Shown piece after piece: positions 8,347 through 16,441 of a stretch of DNA of 64,000 nucleotides; position 1 is the first letter of the stretch; every line of letters starts with the position of its first letter. The stretch is taken from positions 201,404 to 265,403 of the forward strand of contig CAKSBH010000001.1 of NCBI GenBank assembly GCA_934438175.1, written 5' to 3'. This stretch comes from an uncultured Eubacteriales bacterium (GTDB taxonomy: Bacteria > Bacillota > Clostridia > Oscillospirales > UBA644). The notes below the pieces were generated by a model. That model was not told where the DNA came from, made no database searches, and saw nothing but the letters and a program-made list of their open reading frames with translations. The position numbers were made by a program, and so were the translations under genes.

Positions 8347-9495
8347 CTAAAAAATTTTGTTTTTGTAAAGGTTTTCCAGCTCTTCCGCAATCCGTTCGGC
8401 GTCGTGAGCCCCGGAGAGCGGGGACAGCGACGCCCGGACCAGCCCTTCTTCTTCCGTATGCAGTGCTCTGTGCGCCAGCCGTGAGCAGTGCCAGCCGCCG
8501 CGGACGCAGATGCCTCTGTCGCTCAGCCGTTCGGTAACTTCTTCCGATGGGATACCCGCCAGAGAGAAGGCAACGGTGGGAACATGCAGTTCCGTGCCGG
8601 AATACAGCGTGACAAAGGGAAGGGACTGCAGACGGGAAAGAAGATTGCGGTGCAGGGATTCTTCCCGGCGAAGCCGTTCCGGGTGCCGCTTCAGAAACCG
8701 GATTCCTTCCGCCATACTGACAATGGCGGGGGACGAAAGCGTTCCCGCTTCCAGACGTTCCGGAAGCGGACCTTCCTGGTGCTCTTCCAGTGATTGCACG
8801 CCGTTTCCTCCTACCGTCAGCGGCAATACTCCGAAATCCCGGCGAAGCAACAGCAGTCCGGAGCCCTGAATGCCCAAAAGCCCTTTATGCCCCGAGGTGC
8901 AGACGGCATCAATTCCGTCCCTTTTCATGCTGATGGGAAGAAATCCTGCCGTTTGCGATGCGTCAAGGCAGAACAGAGCCCCGTTTTCGTGCGCCAGACC
9001 GGCGAGAGGAACAGGGTTAAAGATCCGTCCCGTGACATTGGAGGCGTGTGTGCAGACAAGAAGGCGCGTGTTTCTGCGTATCTTACATGCGAAACGCTCC
9101 TCGGGGCGGTCACACCGTCCGCCGTCGGTGTCGGCAATGTCAAAGGTGATTCCCGCCGTTTCGGCAAGCCGGACCAGCGGACGCAGAACGGCGTTGTGCT
9201 CCATGTCGGAGATCACGGCGTGATCCCCGGGGCGGAGTATGCCGCACAGCAACAGGTTCAGAGCATGTGTTGCGTTTTGCGTGAAGATCACGTTTTCTGC
9301 TTCGCATCCGAAAAAAGCGGCAATTTCCTCACGGCTTTCATAAAGAGCTTCTGCCGCGAGGCGTGAGAGAAAATGCCCGCTCCTTCCCGGGTTTGACGTG
9401 TTGCGGGCAAGTTGACGCTGTACAGCCCTCCGCACGGCACGCGGTTTGGGGAAGGTGGAGGCGGCATTGTCAAGATAAACGGTAGGATACATCAT
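8347..9495 (-). CDS. Cysteine desulfurase-family class V aminotransferase (DUF3343-associated)
   Basis: A PLP enzyme of 382 residues in the NifS/SufS/CsdA fold. Visible features are the N-terminal VYLDNAAST, the Schiff-base lysine in TSGHKGLLG and the active-site cysteine loop RGGWHCSRLAHR, so sulfur (or selenium) abstraction from cysteine or selenocysteine is plausible. The ATG at 9495 has gggaga upstream; the ORF extends further 5' but that part is the DUF3343 gene in another frame. It overlaps DUF3343 by 26 bp. No iron-sulfur scaffold gene is near, so it is more likely part of a dedicated sulfur or selenium transfer pathway. Confidence 0.88.
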   Translation of the reverse strand: MMYPTVYLDNAASTFPKPRAVRRAVQRQLARNTSNPGRSGHFLSRLAAEALYESREEIAAFFGCEAENVIFTQNATHALNLLLCGILRPGDHAVISDMEHNAVLRPLVRLAETAGITFDIADTDGGRCDRPEERFACKIRRNTRLLVCTHASNVTGRIFNPVPLAGLAHENGALFCLDASQTAGFLPISMKRDGIDAVCTSGHKGLLGIQGSGLLLLRRDFGVLPLTVGGNGVQSLEEHQEGPLPERLEAGTLSSPAIVSMAEGIRFLKRHPERLRREESLHRNLLSRLQSLPFVTLYSGTELHVPTVAFSLAGIPSEEVTERLSDRGICVRGGWHCSRLAHRALHTEEEGLVRASLSPLSGAHDAERIAEELENLYKNKIF

Positions 9496-9703
9496 GAATT
9501 TCTCCCGTTGTCCGCACGCCGGTTTCGGCAAAGAGCGCGAGAGTCCGGGTGATGTCTTCGTTGCGTACCCGAACGCACCAGGCGCAGCCGTGACGGGAAA
9601 GTCCCGCCTGTTTGCCGATGGACGCGGGAATGCTACGGCTTCGCAGAACAGAGCGTGCTTTTTGTGCATAGGTGACCGATGGAACAACGATGCACGAATC
9701 CAT
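9470..9703 (-). CDS. DUF3343 protein, putative Se/S carrier-like
   Basis: A 77-residue protein of the DUF3343 family (described in Pfam as a putative Se/S carrier). It shows the family layout: SCIVVPSVTYAQKARSVL near the N terminus, then GCAWCVRV with the cysteines expected of a carrier, and the C-terminal LAETGVRTTGEIHDV-like end. It overlaps the desulfurase start by 26 bp on the same strand, which fits a desulfurase handing sulfur or selenium to this partner. It is easily lost because it sits in a different frame under a longer ORF. Confidence 0.82.
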   Translation of the reverse strand: MDSCIVVPSVTYAQKARSVLRSRSIPASIGKQAGLSRHGCAWCVRVRNEDITRTLALFAETGVRTTGEIHDVSYRLS

Positions 9704-9828
9704 CCTTTTCTCAATCCTTTCCGGGGGAAAGGTTCCCCCTGATTCAGTATATGCGGCTGATGGGAAAGCGGGACGTGCGGTTTTACGGAATTCTGCATGT
9801 TCCTTCGCAGAATTTCCGTCAAAATCGC

Positions 9829-9858
9829 TTGACGGAGCCGGGATGTGTATGGTATAAT
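9829..9858 (+). promoter_or_regulatory. Sigma-A promoter of nfeD-band7 operon
   Basis: TTGACG (9829-9834), 18 bp, TATAAT (9853-9858), 32 bp before the nfeD start. Confidence 0.7.
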
Positions 9859-9890
9859 AAAATTATAAAATAAAGAGGGGAGGAATCGCT

Positions 9891-10370
9891 GTGGATACGT
9901 TGCTGTGGCTGGGACTTTTTCTTGTGTTTCTCATAGCCGAAGCGGTGACGGTGGATCTCATTTCCGTCTGGTTTGCCGGCGGAAGTCTTGTTGCTCTGAT
10001 TGCTTCTTTGTTTATGGGGGACGACACGCTGTGGATTCAGATTCTGCTTGCCCTTGTCGTTTCTCTGGTGTGTCTGCTTCTGACACGCCCGATGGTTCGG
10101 AAATGGCAGAAAAAGCATCGGGATGTCAAGACGAATTTTGACCGGATCATCGGGATGACCGGTGTGGTGACCGAGCGGATCGATGATCTCGGCGGGACCG
10201 GTTATGTCTCCGTGGACGGAAAGGAATGGATGGCTCGCACGGGGAAGGAAGACCGGATTGTGGAGCCCGGAACACGGGTAAAAGTTCTTTGCATTGAAGG
10301 CGCCAAGATTTTTGTGGAGCCGGAAAAAACAAATACGACAGAAAAAAAACTGAAAGAGAGAGGGCTGTAA
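9891..10370 (+). CDS. NfeD-family membrane protein
   Basis: A 159-residue short NfeD protein: three N-terminal membrane helices (LLWLGLFLVFLIAEAVTVDLI, AGGSLVALIASLFM, IQILLALVVSLVCLLL) and a C-terminal OB-fold domain containing GMTGVVTERIDDLGGTGYVSVDGKEW. NfeD proteins partner with SPFH/band-7 proteins in membrane microdomains. The start is GTG with ggggagg upstream. The band-7 gene begins 1 bp after its stop, so the two are co-translated. Confidence 0.9.
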   Translation: MDTLLWLGLFLVFLIAEAVTVDLISVWFAGGSLVALIASLFMGDDTLWIQILLALVVSLVCLLLTRPMVRKWQKKHRDVKTNFDRIIGMTGVVTERIDDLGGTGYVSVDGKEWMARTGKEDRIVEPGTRVKVLCIEGAKIFVEPEKTNTTEKKLKERGL

Positions 10371-10371
10371 A

Positions 10372-11307
10372 ATGGATCCTGTATTGGTCGGCATCCTGAT
10401 CGCCGTTGTGGCGATTGTCATCATTACGCTGATTGCGAAAAACATCAAAATCGTTACGCAGGCGCAGGCGGTGGTTATTGAGCATCTCGGCTCGTATTCC
10501 AAAACCTGGACAACCGGCATGCATATGAAAATTCCGTTTATCGAGCGGATTGCAAAGGTGGTCATCCTGAAGGAGCAGGTGGCGGATTTCCCGCCCCAGC
10601 CCGTTATTACCAAAGATAATGTTACCATGCAGATTGACACGGTGGTGTATTTTCAGATTACCGATCCGAAATTGTTTACCTATGGTGTCGATCGTCCGAT
10701 GAACGCCATTGAGAATCTGACCGCAACCACGCTGCGCAACATCATCGGCGAACTGGAACTGGACTCGACGCTGACATCCCGCGACATCATCAACACCAAG
10801 ATGCGCTCAATTCTGGACATTGCCACCGACCCGTGGGGCATCAAGATCAACCGTGTGGAACTGAAAAACATCATGCCTCCTCCCGCAATCCGGGATGCTA
10901 TGGAAAAACAGATGAAGGCGGAACGCGAACGCCGGGAAGCCATTCTCCGAGCCGAAGGCGAAAAGAAGAGCGCGGTTCTGGTTGCCGAAGGACAGAAAGA
11001 ATCCATGATCCTTTCTGCCGAAGCCGAAAAGCAGGCGGCGATTCTGCACGCGGAAGCCGTGAAGGAATCCCGCATCAAGGAGGCGGAGGGTGAAGCCGCC
11101 GCCATTCTCAAGGTTCAGGAAGCCACGGCGGAAGGAATCCGTCGTATCAACGAGGCGGCTCCGTCTGATGCGGTAATCAAGCTCCGTTCTCTGGAGGCGT
11201 TTGCGAAGGTGGCGGACGGAAAAGCCACCAAGATCATCATTCCTTCGGAGATTCAGGGGCTTGCCGGTCTTGCCGCTTCGGTAAAATCCCTGACGGAAGA
11301 CAAGTAA
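10372..11307 (+). CDS. SPFH/band-7 (stomatin-like) membrane protein
   Basis: A 311-residue prohibitin/stomatin homologue that probably scaffolds membrane microdomains with the adjacent NfeD. One N-terminal membrane helix (LVGILIAVVAIVIITLI) is followed by the SPFH domain (VIEHLGSYSKTW, ITKDNVTMQIDTVVYFQI) and a long Ala/Glu-rich coiled coil (KAERERREAILRAEGEKKSA and onward) typical of QmcA/HflK-like proteins. It is immediately downstream of nfeD and followed by a terminator-like hairpin. Confidence 0.93.
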   Translation: MDPVLVGILIAVVAIVIITLIAKNIKIVTQAQAVVIEHLGSYSKTWTTGMHMKIPFIERIAKVVILKEQVADFPPQPVITKDNVTMQIDTVVYFQITDPKLFTYGVDRPMNAIENLTATTLRNIIGELELDSTLTSRDIINTKMRSILDIATDPWGIKINRVELKNIMPPPAIRDAMEKQMKAERERREAILRAEGEKKSAVLVAEGQKESMILSAEAEKQAAILHAEAVKESRIKEAEGEAAAILKVQEATAEGIRRINEAAPSDAVIKLRSLEAFAKVADGKATKIIIPSEIQGLAGLAASVKSLTEDK

Positions 11308-11319
11308 ACGACCAAACGC

Positions 11320-11357
11320 AACCGTGGACTCTGCCTGTGCGGGGTCCCCGGTTTTTT
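11320..11357 (+). terminator. Terminator-like hairpin between band-7 gene and the AlkD-like gene
   Basis: aaccgtggac (11320-11329) and gtccccggtt (11344-11353) pair with one mismatch, followed by six T. The AlkD-like RBS starts directly after it, so that gene depends on read-through or on an unseen promoter. Confidence 0.6.
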
Positions 11358-11373
11358 GAAAGGGGAATTCTCT

Positions 11374-12045
11374 ATGGATCTTCGGCAGGAACTGGGAAAA
11401 CAGAAGGAAGAACCCTATGCGGCGTTTCAGCGGCGGTTGCTTCCCGGCGTGCCGGAATCTGCCGTTCTCGGGGTGCGGACCCCGGCGGTGAGGGCTCTGG
11501 CAAAGCAGGTGAAGAATACGCCGGAGGCAGAGGCGTTTCTGCTTGCTCTTCCGCATGAGACCTTTGAGGAAAACAATCTGCACGCCTTCCTGATTGCGGA
11601 GCAGCGGGATTTTTCCCGTGTGCTGGAAGAAACGGAACGGTTTCTTCCCTTTGTGGACAATTGGGCAACCTGCGATCAGCTGCGCCCCCGTGCGTTTGCC
11701 CGGGAGCCGGAAAAACTGGTGGAACCCATCCGGCGTTGGATGGTTTCCGGAAGAACCTACTCTGTCCGGTTCGGCATCGGTATGCTGATGTGTCATTTTC
11801 TGGACGGACGGTTCCGTCCGGAATATCCGGAATGGGTGGCGGCAGTGCGGTCGGAGGAGTATTATGTGAATATGATGCGTGCCTGGTATTTTGCCACGGC
11901 TCTTGCCAAACAGTACGATGCGGTGCTGCCGTTTCTGACCGAACGGCGGCTGGATGTGTGGACTCACGGACGCACCATCCGTAAGGCGTGTGAGAGTTTT
12001 CGTGTGCCGGATGCTCATAAAGCTGTGCTGAAAACGTTGATGTGA
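11374..12045 (+). CDS. DNA alkylation repair protein, AlkD-like HEAT repeats
   Basis: A 223-residue all-helical protein of the AlkD/DNA-alkylation-repair family: FQRRLLPGVPESAVLGVRTPAVRALAK near the N terminus, FLPFVDNWATCDQL and SVRFGIGMLMCHFLD in the repeat region. Characterised AlkD enzymes remove bulky or cationic alkylated bases without base flipping; this one is assigned by fold only. The ATG at 11374 has aaggggaa 9 nt upstream, better than the in-frame TTG at 11356. Confidence 0.85.
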   Translation: MDLRQELGKQKEEPYAAFQRRLLPGVPESAVLGVRTPAVRALAKQVKNTPEAEAFLLALPHETFEENNLHAFLIAEQRDFSRVLEETERFLPFVDNWATCDQLRPRAFAREPEKLVEPIRRWMVSGRTYSVRFGIGMLMCHFLDGRFRPEYPEWVAAVRSEEYYVNMMRAWYFATALAKQYDAVLPFLTERRLDVWTHGRTIRKACESFRVPDAHKAVLKTLM

Positions 12046-12086
12046 CACGCGAAAGAAAAAAGTTCATTGCGGTTAAATTGTTCGTA

Positions 12087-12122
12087 AAACCACGATTTTT
12101 AAGAAAAAAAAGATCGTGGTTT
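12087..12122. repeat. Inverted repeat, possible weak terminator
   Basis: aaaccacgat (12087-12096) and atcgtggttt (12113-12122) are perfect inverted copies with a 16-nt A/T-rich loop. There is no T run after it, so it is not a classical terminator. Confidence 0.55.
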
Positions 12123-12156
12123 GAATGGGAGAGAAGCAGGACTTGCGGAGAAAAAG

Positions 12157-12184
12157 ACCGGACTTGACAAATCCGGTCTTTTTT
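12157..12184 (+). terminator. Terminator-like hairpin that encloses a -35 box
   Basis: gaccgga (12157-12163) and tccggtc (12172-12178) form a 7-bp stem followed by six T. The loop holds the TTGACA of the antiporter promoter. Confidence 0.6.
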
Positions 12185-12192
12185 GCTATAAT
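12164..12192 (+). promoter_or_regulatory. Consensus sigma-A promoter of the antiporter gene
   Basis: TTGACA (12164-12169), 17 bp, TATAAT (12187-12192), an exact consensus, 38 bp before the ATG. Confidence 0.88.
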
Positions 12193-12229
12193 AAACAATG
12201 TTTGTAAAAAAGAATAAAGAGGCATATGT

Positions 12230-13519
12230 ATGCAGGTTCTTCTTTCTCTTTCCATTGCCATGCTGGCAGGGCTGTTGATGTCCCGCCTGACAAAGATCTG
12301 GAATCTTCCCGCTGTTACGGCGTATCTGGTAGCCGGTATCCTCATCGGTCCGTATTGTCTCGGACGGCTCGGTATTCCGGGGATCGGTTTCGTGTCTGCC
12401 GAAGATGTGGCGGGATATTCTGTTATTTCCGATGCGGCACTTGGCTTTATCGCCATTGCCATGGGAAACGAATTCCGGCTGTCGGATCTTCGCAAAACCG
12501 GGAAACAGGCGGTTGTGATTGCTGTTTTTCAGGCATTGACCGCTACGCTCCTTGTGGACCTTGCGTTGTATGGTCTGCATTTGCTGATGCCGGAACGGCT
12601 GCCGCTTTCCGTTGTTCTGACGCTCGGTGCCATTGCCACGGCGACGGCTCCCGCCGCTACGCTGATGGTTGTAAAGCAGTATAAGGCAGACGGTCCGTTG
12701 ACCCGTCTGCTTTTGCCGGTGGTTGCGCTGGACGACGTGGTGGGGCTGATTGTGTTTGCCGTTTCGTTCGGCATTGCGCGGGCGCTGGAGCATGGAACGC
12801 CGGACTTCTTTTCCATCATCCTCAATCCGTTGGTGGAAGTGTTTGTTTCTCTTCTGCTTGGCGCGTTGCTTGGGGTGCTGTTCCATTTCAGTGAGCGGTT
12901 CTTTCATTCCCGCAGCAAGCGCATGAGCATCTCGGTTGCTTTTGTCTTTCTTGCCGTGGCGTTGTCTCATCTGGAATTTCACATCGGACCGGTCACTGTG
13001 GGCTTCTCGTCGCTGCTTGTTTGTATGATGCTGGGAACGGTTTTTTGCAATCTCTGCGATTTTTCGGAAGAACTGATGGACCGGATGGACCGTTGGACCG
13101 GACCGATCATGGTGTTGTTCTTTGTTATCAGCGGTGCCGGATTGCAGCTGGATGTGTTCGGCGACTGGCACATCGTTCTGATCGGCGTGGTGTTTATTCT
13201 TGCGCGCTCGGTCGGAAAAATAGAAGGAGCCCGGATTTCTTCCGGATTTATGGGCTGCCCCCCGCAGGTGCGGAAATATCTCGGGATTACGCTGTTGCCG
13301 CAGGCCGGGGTTTCGTTGGGAATGTCGCTGACGGCGATGTCTCTCGGTGCTTCCGGGCCGATTATCCGCAACATTGCCCTGTTTGCCGTGTTGATTTATG
13401 AACTGGTTGGTCCGCTGTTGACGAAAATTGCGCTGGACAAAGCCGGAGAGATTCCGGAAAAACCCATCCCACCCCGTCTGCAGGCGCAACTGGAGTCGCA
13501 AAAGAAAAAAGAAACCTGA
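12230..13519 (+). CDS. Cation:proton antiporter, CPA2/Kef-type membrane domain
   Basis: A 429-residue integral membrane protein with about 12 helices. The order LSIAMLAGLLMSRLTKIW, LPAVTAYLVAGILIGP and a central LDDVVGLIVFAVSFGIA matches the Na+/H+ exchanger domain of CPA2 (Kef/NapA-like) transporters, the last with the paired acidic residues used for ion exchange. No RCK/TrkA-N domain is attached, so nucleotide gating through that domain is absent. It is transcribed from its own consensus promoter. Confidence 0.88.
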   Translation: MQVLLSLSIAMLAGLLMSRLTKIWNLPAVTAYLVAGILIGPYCLGRLGIPGIGFVSAEDVAGYSVISDAALGFIAIAMGNEFRLSDLRKTGKQAVVIAVFQALTATLLVDLALYGLHLLMPERLPLSVVLTLGAIATATAPAATLMVVKQYKADGPLTRLLLPVVALDDVVGLIVFAVSFGIARALEHGTPDFFSIILNPLVEVFVSLLLGALLGVLFHFSERFFHSRSKRMSISVAFVFLAVALSHLEFHIGPVTVGFSSLLVCMMLGTVFCNLCDFSEELMDRMDRWTGPIMVLFFVISGAGLQLDVFGDWHIVLIGVVFILARSVGKIEGARISSGFMGCPPQVRKYLGITLLPQAGVSLGMSLTAMSLGASGPIIRNIALFAVLIYELVGPLLTKIALDKAGEIPEKPIPPRLQAQLESQKKKET

Positions 13520-13549
13520 GCAATTCCCCGCTGAAAGGCGGGGAATTGC
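13520..13549. repeat. 12-bp perfect inverted repeat after the antiporter gene
   Basis: gcaattccccgc (13520-13531) and gcggggaattgc (13538-13549) with a 6-nt loop directly after the antiporter stop. No T run follows, so it may stabilise the 3' end rather than terminate. Confidence 0.65.
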
Positions 13550-13580
13550 GGCTGAAAACGGGAAGAAGGAGGAAGCTTTT

Positions 13581-14960
13581 ATGCGTGCGGACGCAGAACA
13601 ACAATACCGGCGTATGACCGGGGCACCGCTGCCTCGGCTGATTGCGTCGCTGTCGGTGCCGACGGTTGTCAGTTCCGTCATTTCTTCGGTGTACAACCTG
13701 ACGGATACCTACTTTGTTTCGCAGCTCGGTACGGCGGCTTCCGCGGCGGTCGGCGTGGTGTTTTCGCTGCAATCGCTGATTCAGGCGTTCGGATATGGGT
13801 TCGGCATGGGGGCAGGGGCGATTGCCGCCCGGTCTCTCGGAGAAAAAAACGAAAAGCGCGCCGCTGTCTGTACGGCAAGCGCTTTTTGCATTGCGTTTGT
13901 GTTCGGTGTTCTTCTTGCCGTTTTCTGTGTGCCGAATCTGGATGCTGTGATGCGCCTTTTCGGGGCAAACGACGATTGCATCGGTTATGCGAGGGAGTAC
14001 GCATTCTGGATTTTGCTCGGGGCGCCGTTGATGGCATCCACGTTTGTGTTGAACATTGTGATGCGTTCCTGCGGGAAAACGGGTCTGTCCATGGCAGGCA
14101 TCGGCGTCGGCGCCGTGGTGAATCTGTTGCTGGATCCGTTTTTTATTTCTGAAAAATATCTGAATCTCGGCATGGCGGGTGCCGCCATCGCGACCATCAT
14201 CGGGCAGATGTTCGGTTTTGCTGTTTTTGCGGTGTTTTATGCTACGGGAAAAAGCGTGGTTCCGTTTTCATTCCGCAATGTCAGCCGCCGCTTTTCGGAT
14301 TATTGGGATATTGTGCGGACCGGTGCCCCCACCATTTTCCGTCAGGGTATGGCATGCGTATCCTCGCTGTTTCTGAATCGGGCAATCAAGCCGTTCGGAA
14401 CAGCCGCTCTTGCCGCTCTGACCATTGCCAACAAACTGTATCTGTTCATCCGTGGGCTTCTGCTCGGTATCGGACAGGGGTATCAGTCTGTTGCCGGATA
14501 CAACTACGGTGCCGGACAGTATGCGCGGGTGCGCCGCGGTTTCTGGATTACGGTGATGTACGGCACGGTGGTTGCCGTGCTGTTTACCGGGATTCTTGCC
14601 GGCTTTGCGCCGCAGATCATGCGGGTCTTCCGGGCGGAGGATGCCGAAGTGGTGGAATACGGAGCGTTTGCGTTGGCCGCGTATTGTTTTTCGCTGCCGT
14701 TTCTTGCCTATTCGTCCTATGTCAATCAGACGCTGCAGAGTTTGGGACAGGTGAAGAGCGCTTCGTTTCTGGCGCTTTGCCGCAACGGAATTCTGTATCT
14801 GCCGCTTCTGGCGGTTTTGCCCCGTCTGTTCGGGCTGACCGGGATCCAGACGGTGCAGCCGATTGCCGATCTTCTGACCTGTGCGGTCTCGGTGCCGTTT
14901 CAGATTGTGTTTTTTCGGAAACTTATGCAAAACGATGGGGAAAACGGCAAGACGGCTTGA
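13581..14960 (+). CDS. MATE-family efflux transporter
   Basis: A 459-residue multidrug/toxin extrusion transporter (drug:cation antiport across the membrane). The start region PLPRLIASLSVPTVVSSVISSVYNLTDTYFV is the classical MATE N terminus, and the second half repeats the bundle (IVRTGAPTIFRQGMACVSSLFLNRAI). About 12 helices. I chose the ATG at 13581 because aaggagga lies 8 nt upstream; the longer frame upstream is antiporter sequence. The substrate cannot be read from sequence. Confidence 0.92.
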   Translation: MRADAEQQYRRMTGAPLPRLIASLSVPTVVSSVISSVYNLTDTYFVSQLGTAASAAVGVVFSLQSLIQAFGYGFGMGAGAIAARSLGEKNEKRAAVCTASAFCIAFVFGVLLAVFCVPNLDAVMRLFGANDDCIGYAREYAFWILLGAPLMASTFVLNIVMRSCGKTGLSMAGIGVGAVVNLLLDPFFISEKYLNLGMAGAAIATIIGQMFGFAVFAVFYATGKSVVPFSFRNVSRRFSDYWDIVRTGAPTIFRQGMACVSSLFLNRAIKPFGTAALAALTIANKLYLFIRGLLLGIGQGYQSVAGYNYGAGQYARVRRGFWITVMYGTVVAVLFTGILAGFAPQIMRVFRAEDAEVVEYGAFALAAYCFSLPFLAYSSYVNQTLQSLGQVKSASFLALCRNGILYLPLLAVLPRLFGLTGIQTVQPIADLLTCAVSVPFQIVFFRKLMQNDGENGKTA

Positions 14961-14985
14961 CTTTCTCCCGTTTCTCTAGTATAAT
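14957..14985 (+). promoter_or_regulatory. Sigma-A promoter of gdhA
   Basis: TTGACT (14957-14962), 17 bp, TATAAT (14980-14985). The -35 overlaps the TGA stop (14958-14960) of the MATE gene. Confidence 0.85.
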
Positions 14986-15037
14986 AAAACCCAAAGAAAT
15001 TTTATGATAATGCAAACCGAAAGGGGATTGTCTTACT

Positions 15038-16384
15038 ATGAATGAGTATATCCGCAGCGTAATCGAACGGGCCAAGAAAAAGGACCCGGAGAAAACCGAA
15101 TATCTGCAGACCGTTGAGGAGGTTTTCGGTTCTCTTGAAAACGTCATCGAGCAGCGTCCCGATTATGTCAAGGCCGACATTCTCGGCAGAATGATCGAGC
15201 CGGATCGTTTCGTCTCGTTCCGTGTTTCGTGGACGGATGACGCGGGAAGGGTTCAGGTCAACCGCGGTTACCGTGTGCAGTTCAACAGCGCCATCGGACC
15301 GTACAAGGGCGGTCTTCGTTTCCACCCGTCCGTTACGCCAAGCATTATGTTCTTCCTCGGCTTTGAGCAGACGTTCAAAAACTCTTTGACGGGACTTCCC
15401 ATGGGCGGTGCCAAGGGCGGCTCTGATTTTGATCCCCGCGGCAAGAGCGACGGCGAAATCATGCGGTTCTGTCAGGCGTTTATGACGGAACTTTATCGTT
15501 ATATCGGTCCGGATACCGACGTTCCCGCCGGCGATATCGGCGTGGGCGCACGGGAGATCGGATATCTGTTCGGACAATACAAACGCATTCGCGGCAACTT
15601 TGAAAACGGCGTTCTCACCGGCAAGGGAATTACTTACGGCGGTTCGCTGATCCGTCCGGAAGCCACGGGTTACGGTGCGGTTTATTATACCTGCGAGGTG
15701 CTGAAGCACGAGCAGGACGATATCAAAGGCAAGACGGTTACGCTTTCCGGCTTTGGCAATGTGTGCTGGGGTGCCTGCAAGAAGCTTGCCGAGCTGGGTG
15801 CGATTCCGGTTACAATCTCCGGTCCGGACGGCTATGTGTACGATAAGGACGGCATCGTAACGAATGAGAAGATCAACTATCTTCTGGAGATGCGGGCATC
15901 CGGCAGAGACCGTGCGCAGGATTATGCCGATAAGTTCGGTGCGGAATTTCATCCCGGCGAAAAGCCGTGGGGCGTGAAGGCAGACATTCTGATGCCGTGC
16001 GCCACCCAGAATGAAGTGGGTGTGGAAGAAGCAAAGAAGATTCTTGCCAACGGTGTGAAATATTACATCGAGGTCGCCAACATGCCGTCCCGGAACGAGG
16101 CGATCAAGATGCTGATGGATGCCGGTGTGATTGTGGCTCCGTCCAAAGCCGTCAACGCGGGCGGTGTGTCCGTATCCGGTCTGGAAATGAGCCAGAACAG
16201 TGAGCGGCTTTCCTGGACAGCGGAGGAAGTGGACGAAAAACTGCATCACATTATGAAGAATATCTATGCCAATTCCGTTGCTGCGGCAGAGAAGTATGGA
16301 ATGGGTTACAACCTGGTTGCCGGTGCGAACGTTGCGGGATTTGTCAAGGTCGCCGACGCGATGCTTGCACAGGGCGTGTATTGA
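15038..16384 (+). CDS. gdhA: NADP-type glutamate dehydrogenase
   Basis: Reversible reductive amination of 2-oxoglutarate to glutamate. At 448 residues it is the hexameric class. The glutamate-binding lysine motif GGLRFHPSV, the catalytic segment PMGGAKGGSDFDP and GDIGVGAREIGYL, and the nucleotide-binding SGFGNVCWGACKKLAELGA are all present. It has its own promoter at 14957 and its own terminator at 16396. With glnN and asnA 10 kb away it makes ammonia assimilation a theme of this region. Confidence 0.97.
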   Translation: MNEYIRSVIERAKKKDPEKTEYLQTVEEVFGSLENVIEQRPDYVKADILGRMIEPDRFVSFRVSWTDDAGRVQVNRGYRVQFNSAIGPYKGGLRFHPSVTPSIMFFLGFEQTFKNSLTGLPMGGAKGGSDFDPRGKSDGEIMRFCQAFMTELYRYIGPDTDVPAGDIGVGAREIGYLFGQYKRIRGNFENGVLTGKGITYGGSLIRPEATGYGAVYYTCEVLKHEQDDIKGKTVTLSGFGNVCWGACKKLAELGAIPVTISGPDGYVYDKDGIVTNEKINYLLEMRASGRDRAQDYADKFGAEFHPGEKPWGVKADILMPCATQNEVGVEEAKKILANGVKYYIEVANMPSRNEAIKMLMDAGVIVAPSKAVNAGGVSVSGLEMSQNSERLSWTAEEVDEKLHHIMKNIYANSVAAAEKYGMGYNLVAGANVAGFVKVADAMLAQGVY

Positions 16385-16395
16385 GAAAAGAAAAT

Positions 16396-16429
16396 AAGGA
16401 CGGAGATCTGTGGGATCTCCGTCCTTTTT
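16396..16429 (+). terminator. Intrinsic terminator of gdhA
   Basis: 13-bp perfect stem aaggacggagatc / gatctccgtcctt followed by T run. Confidence 0.9.
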
Positions 16430-16441
16430 GCGGGAGAGAAT

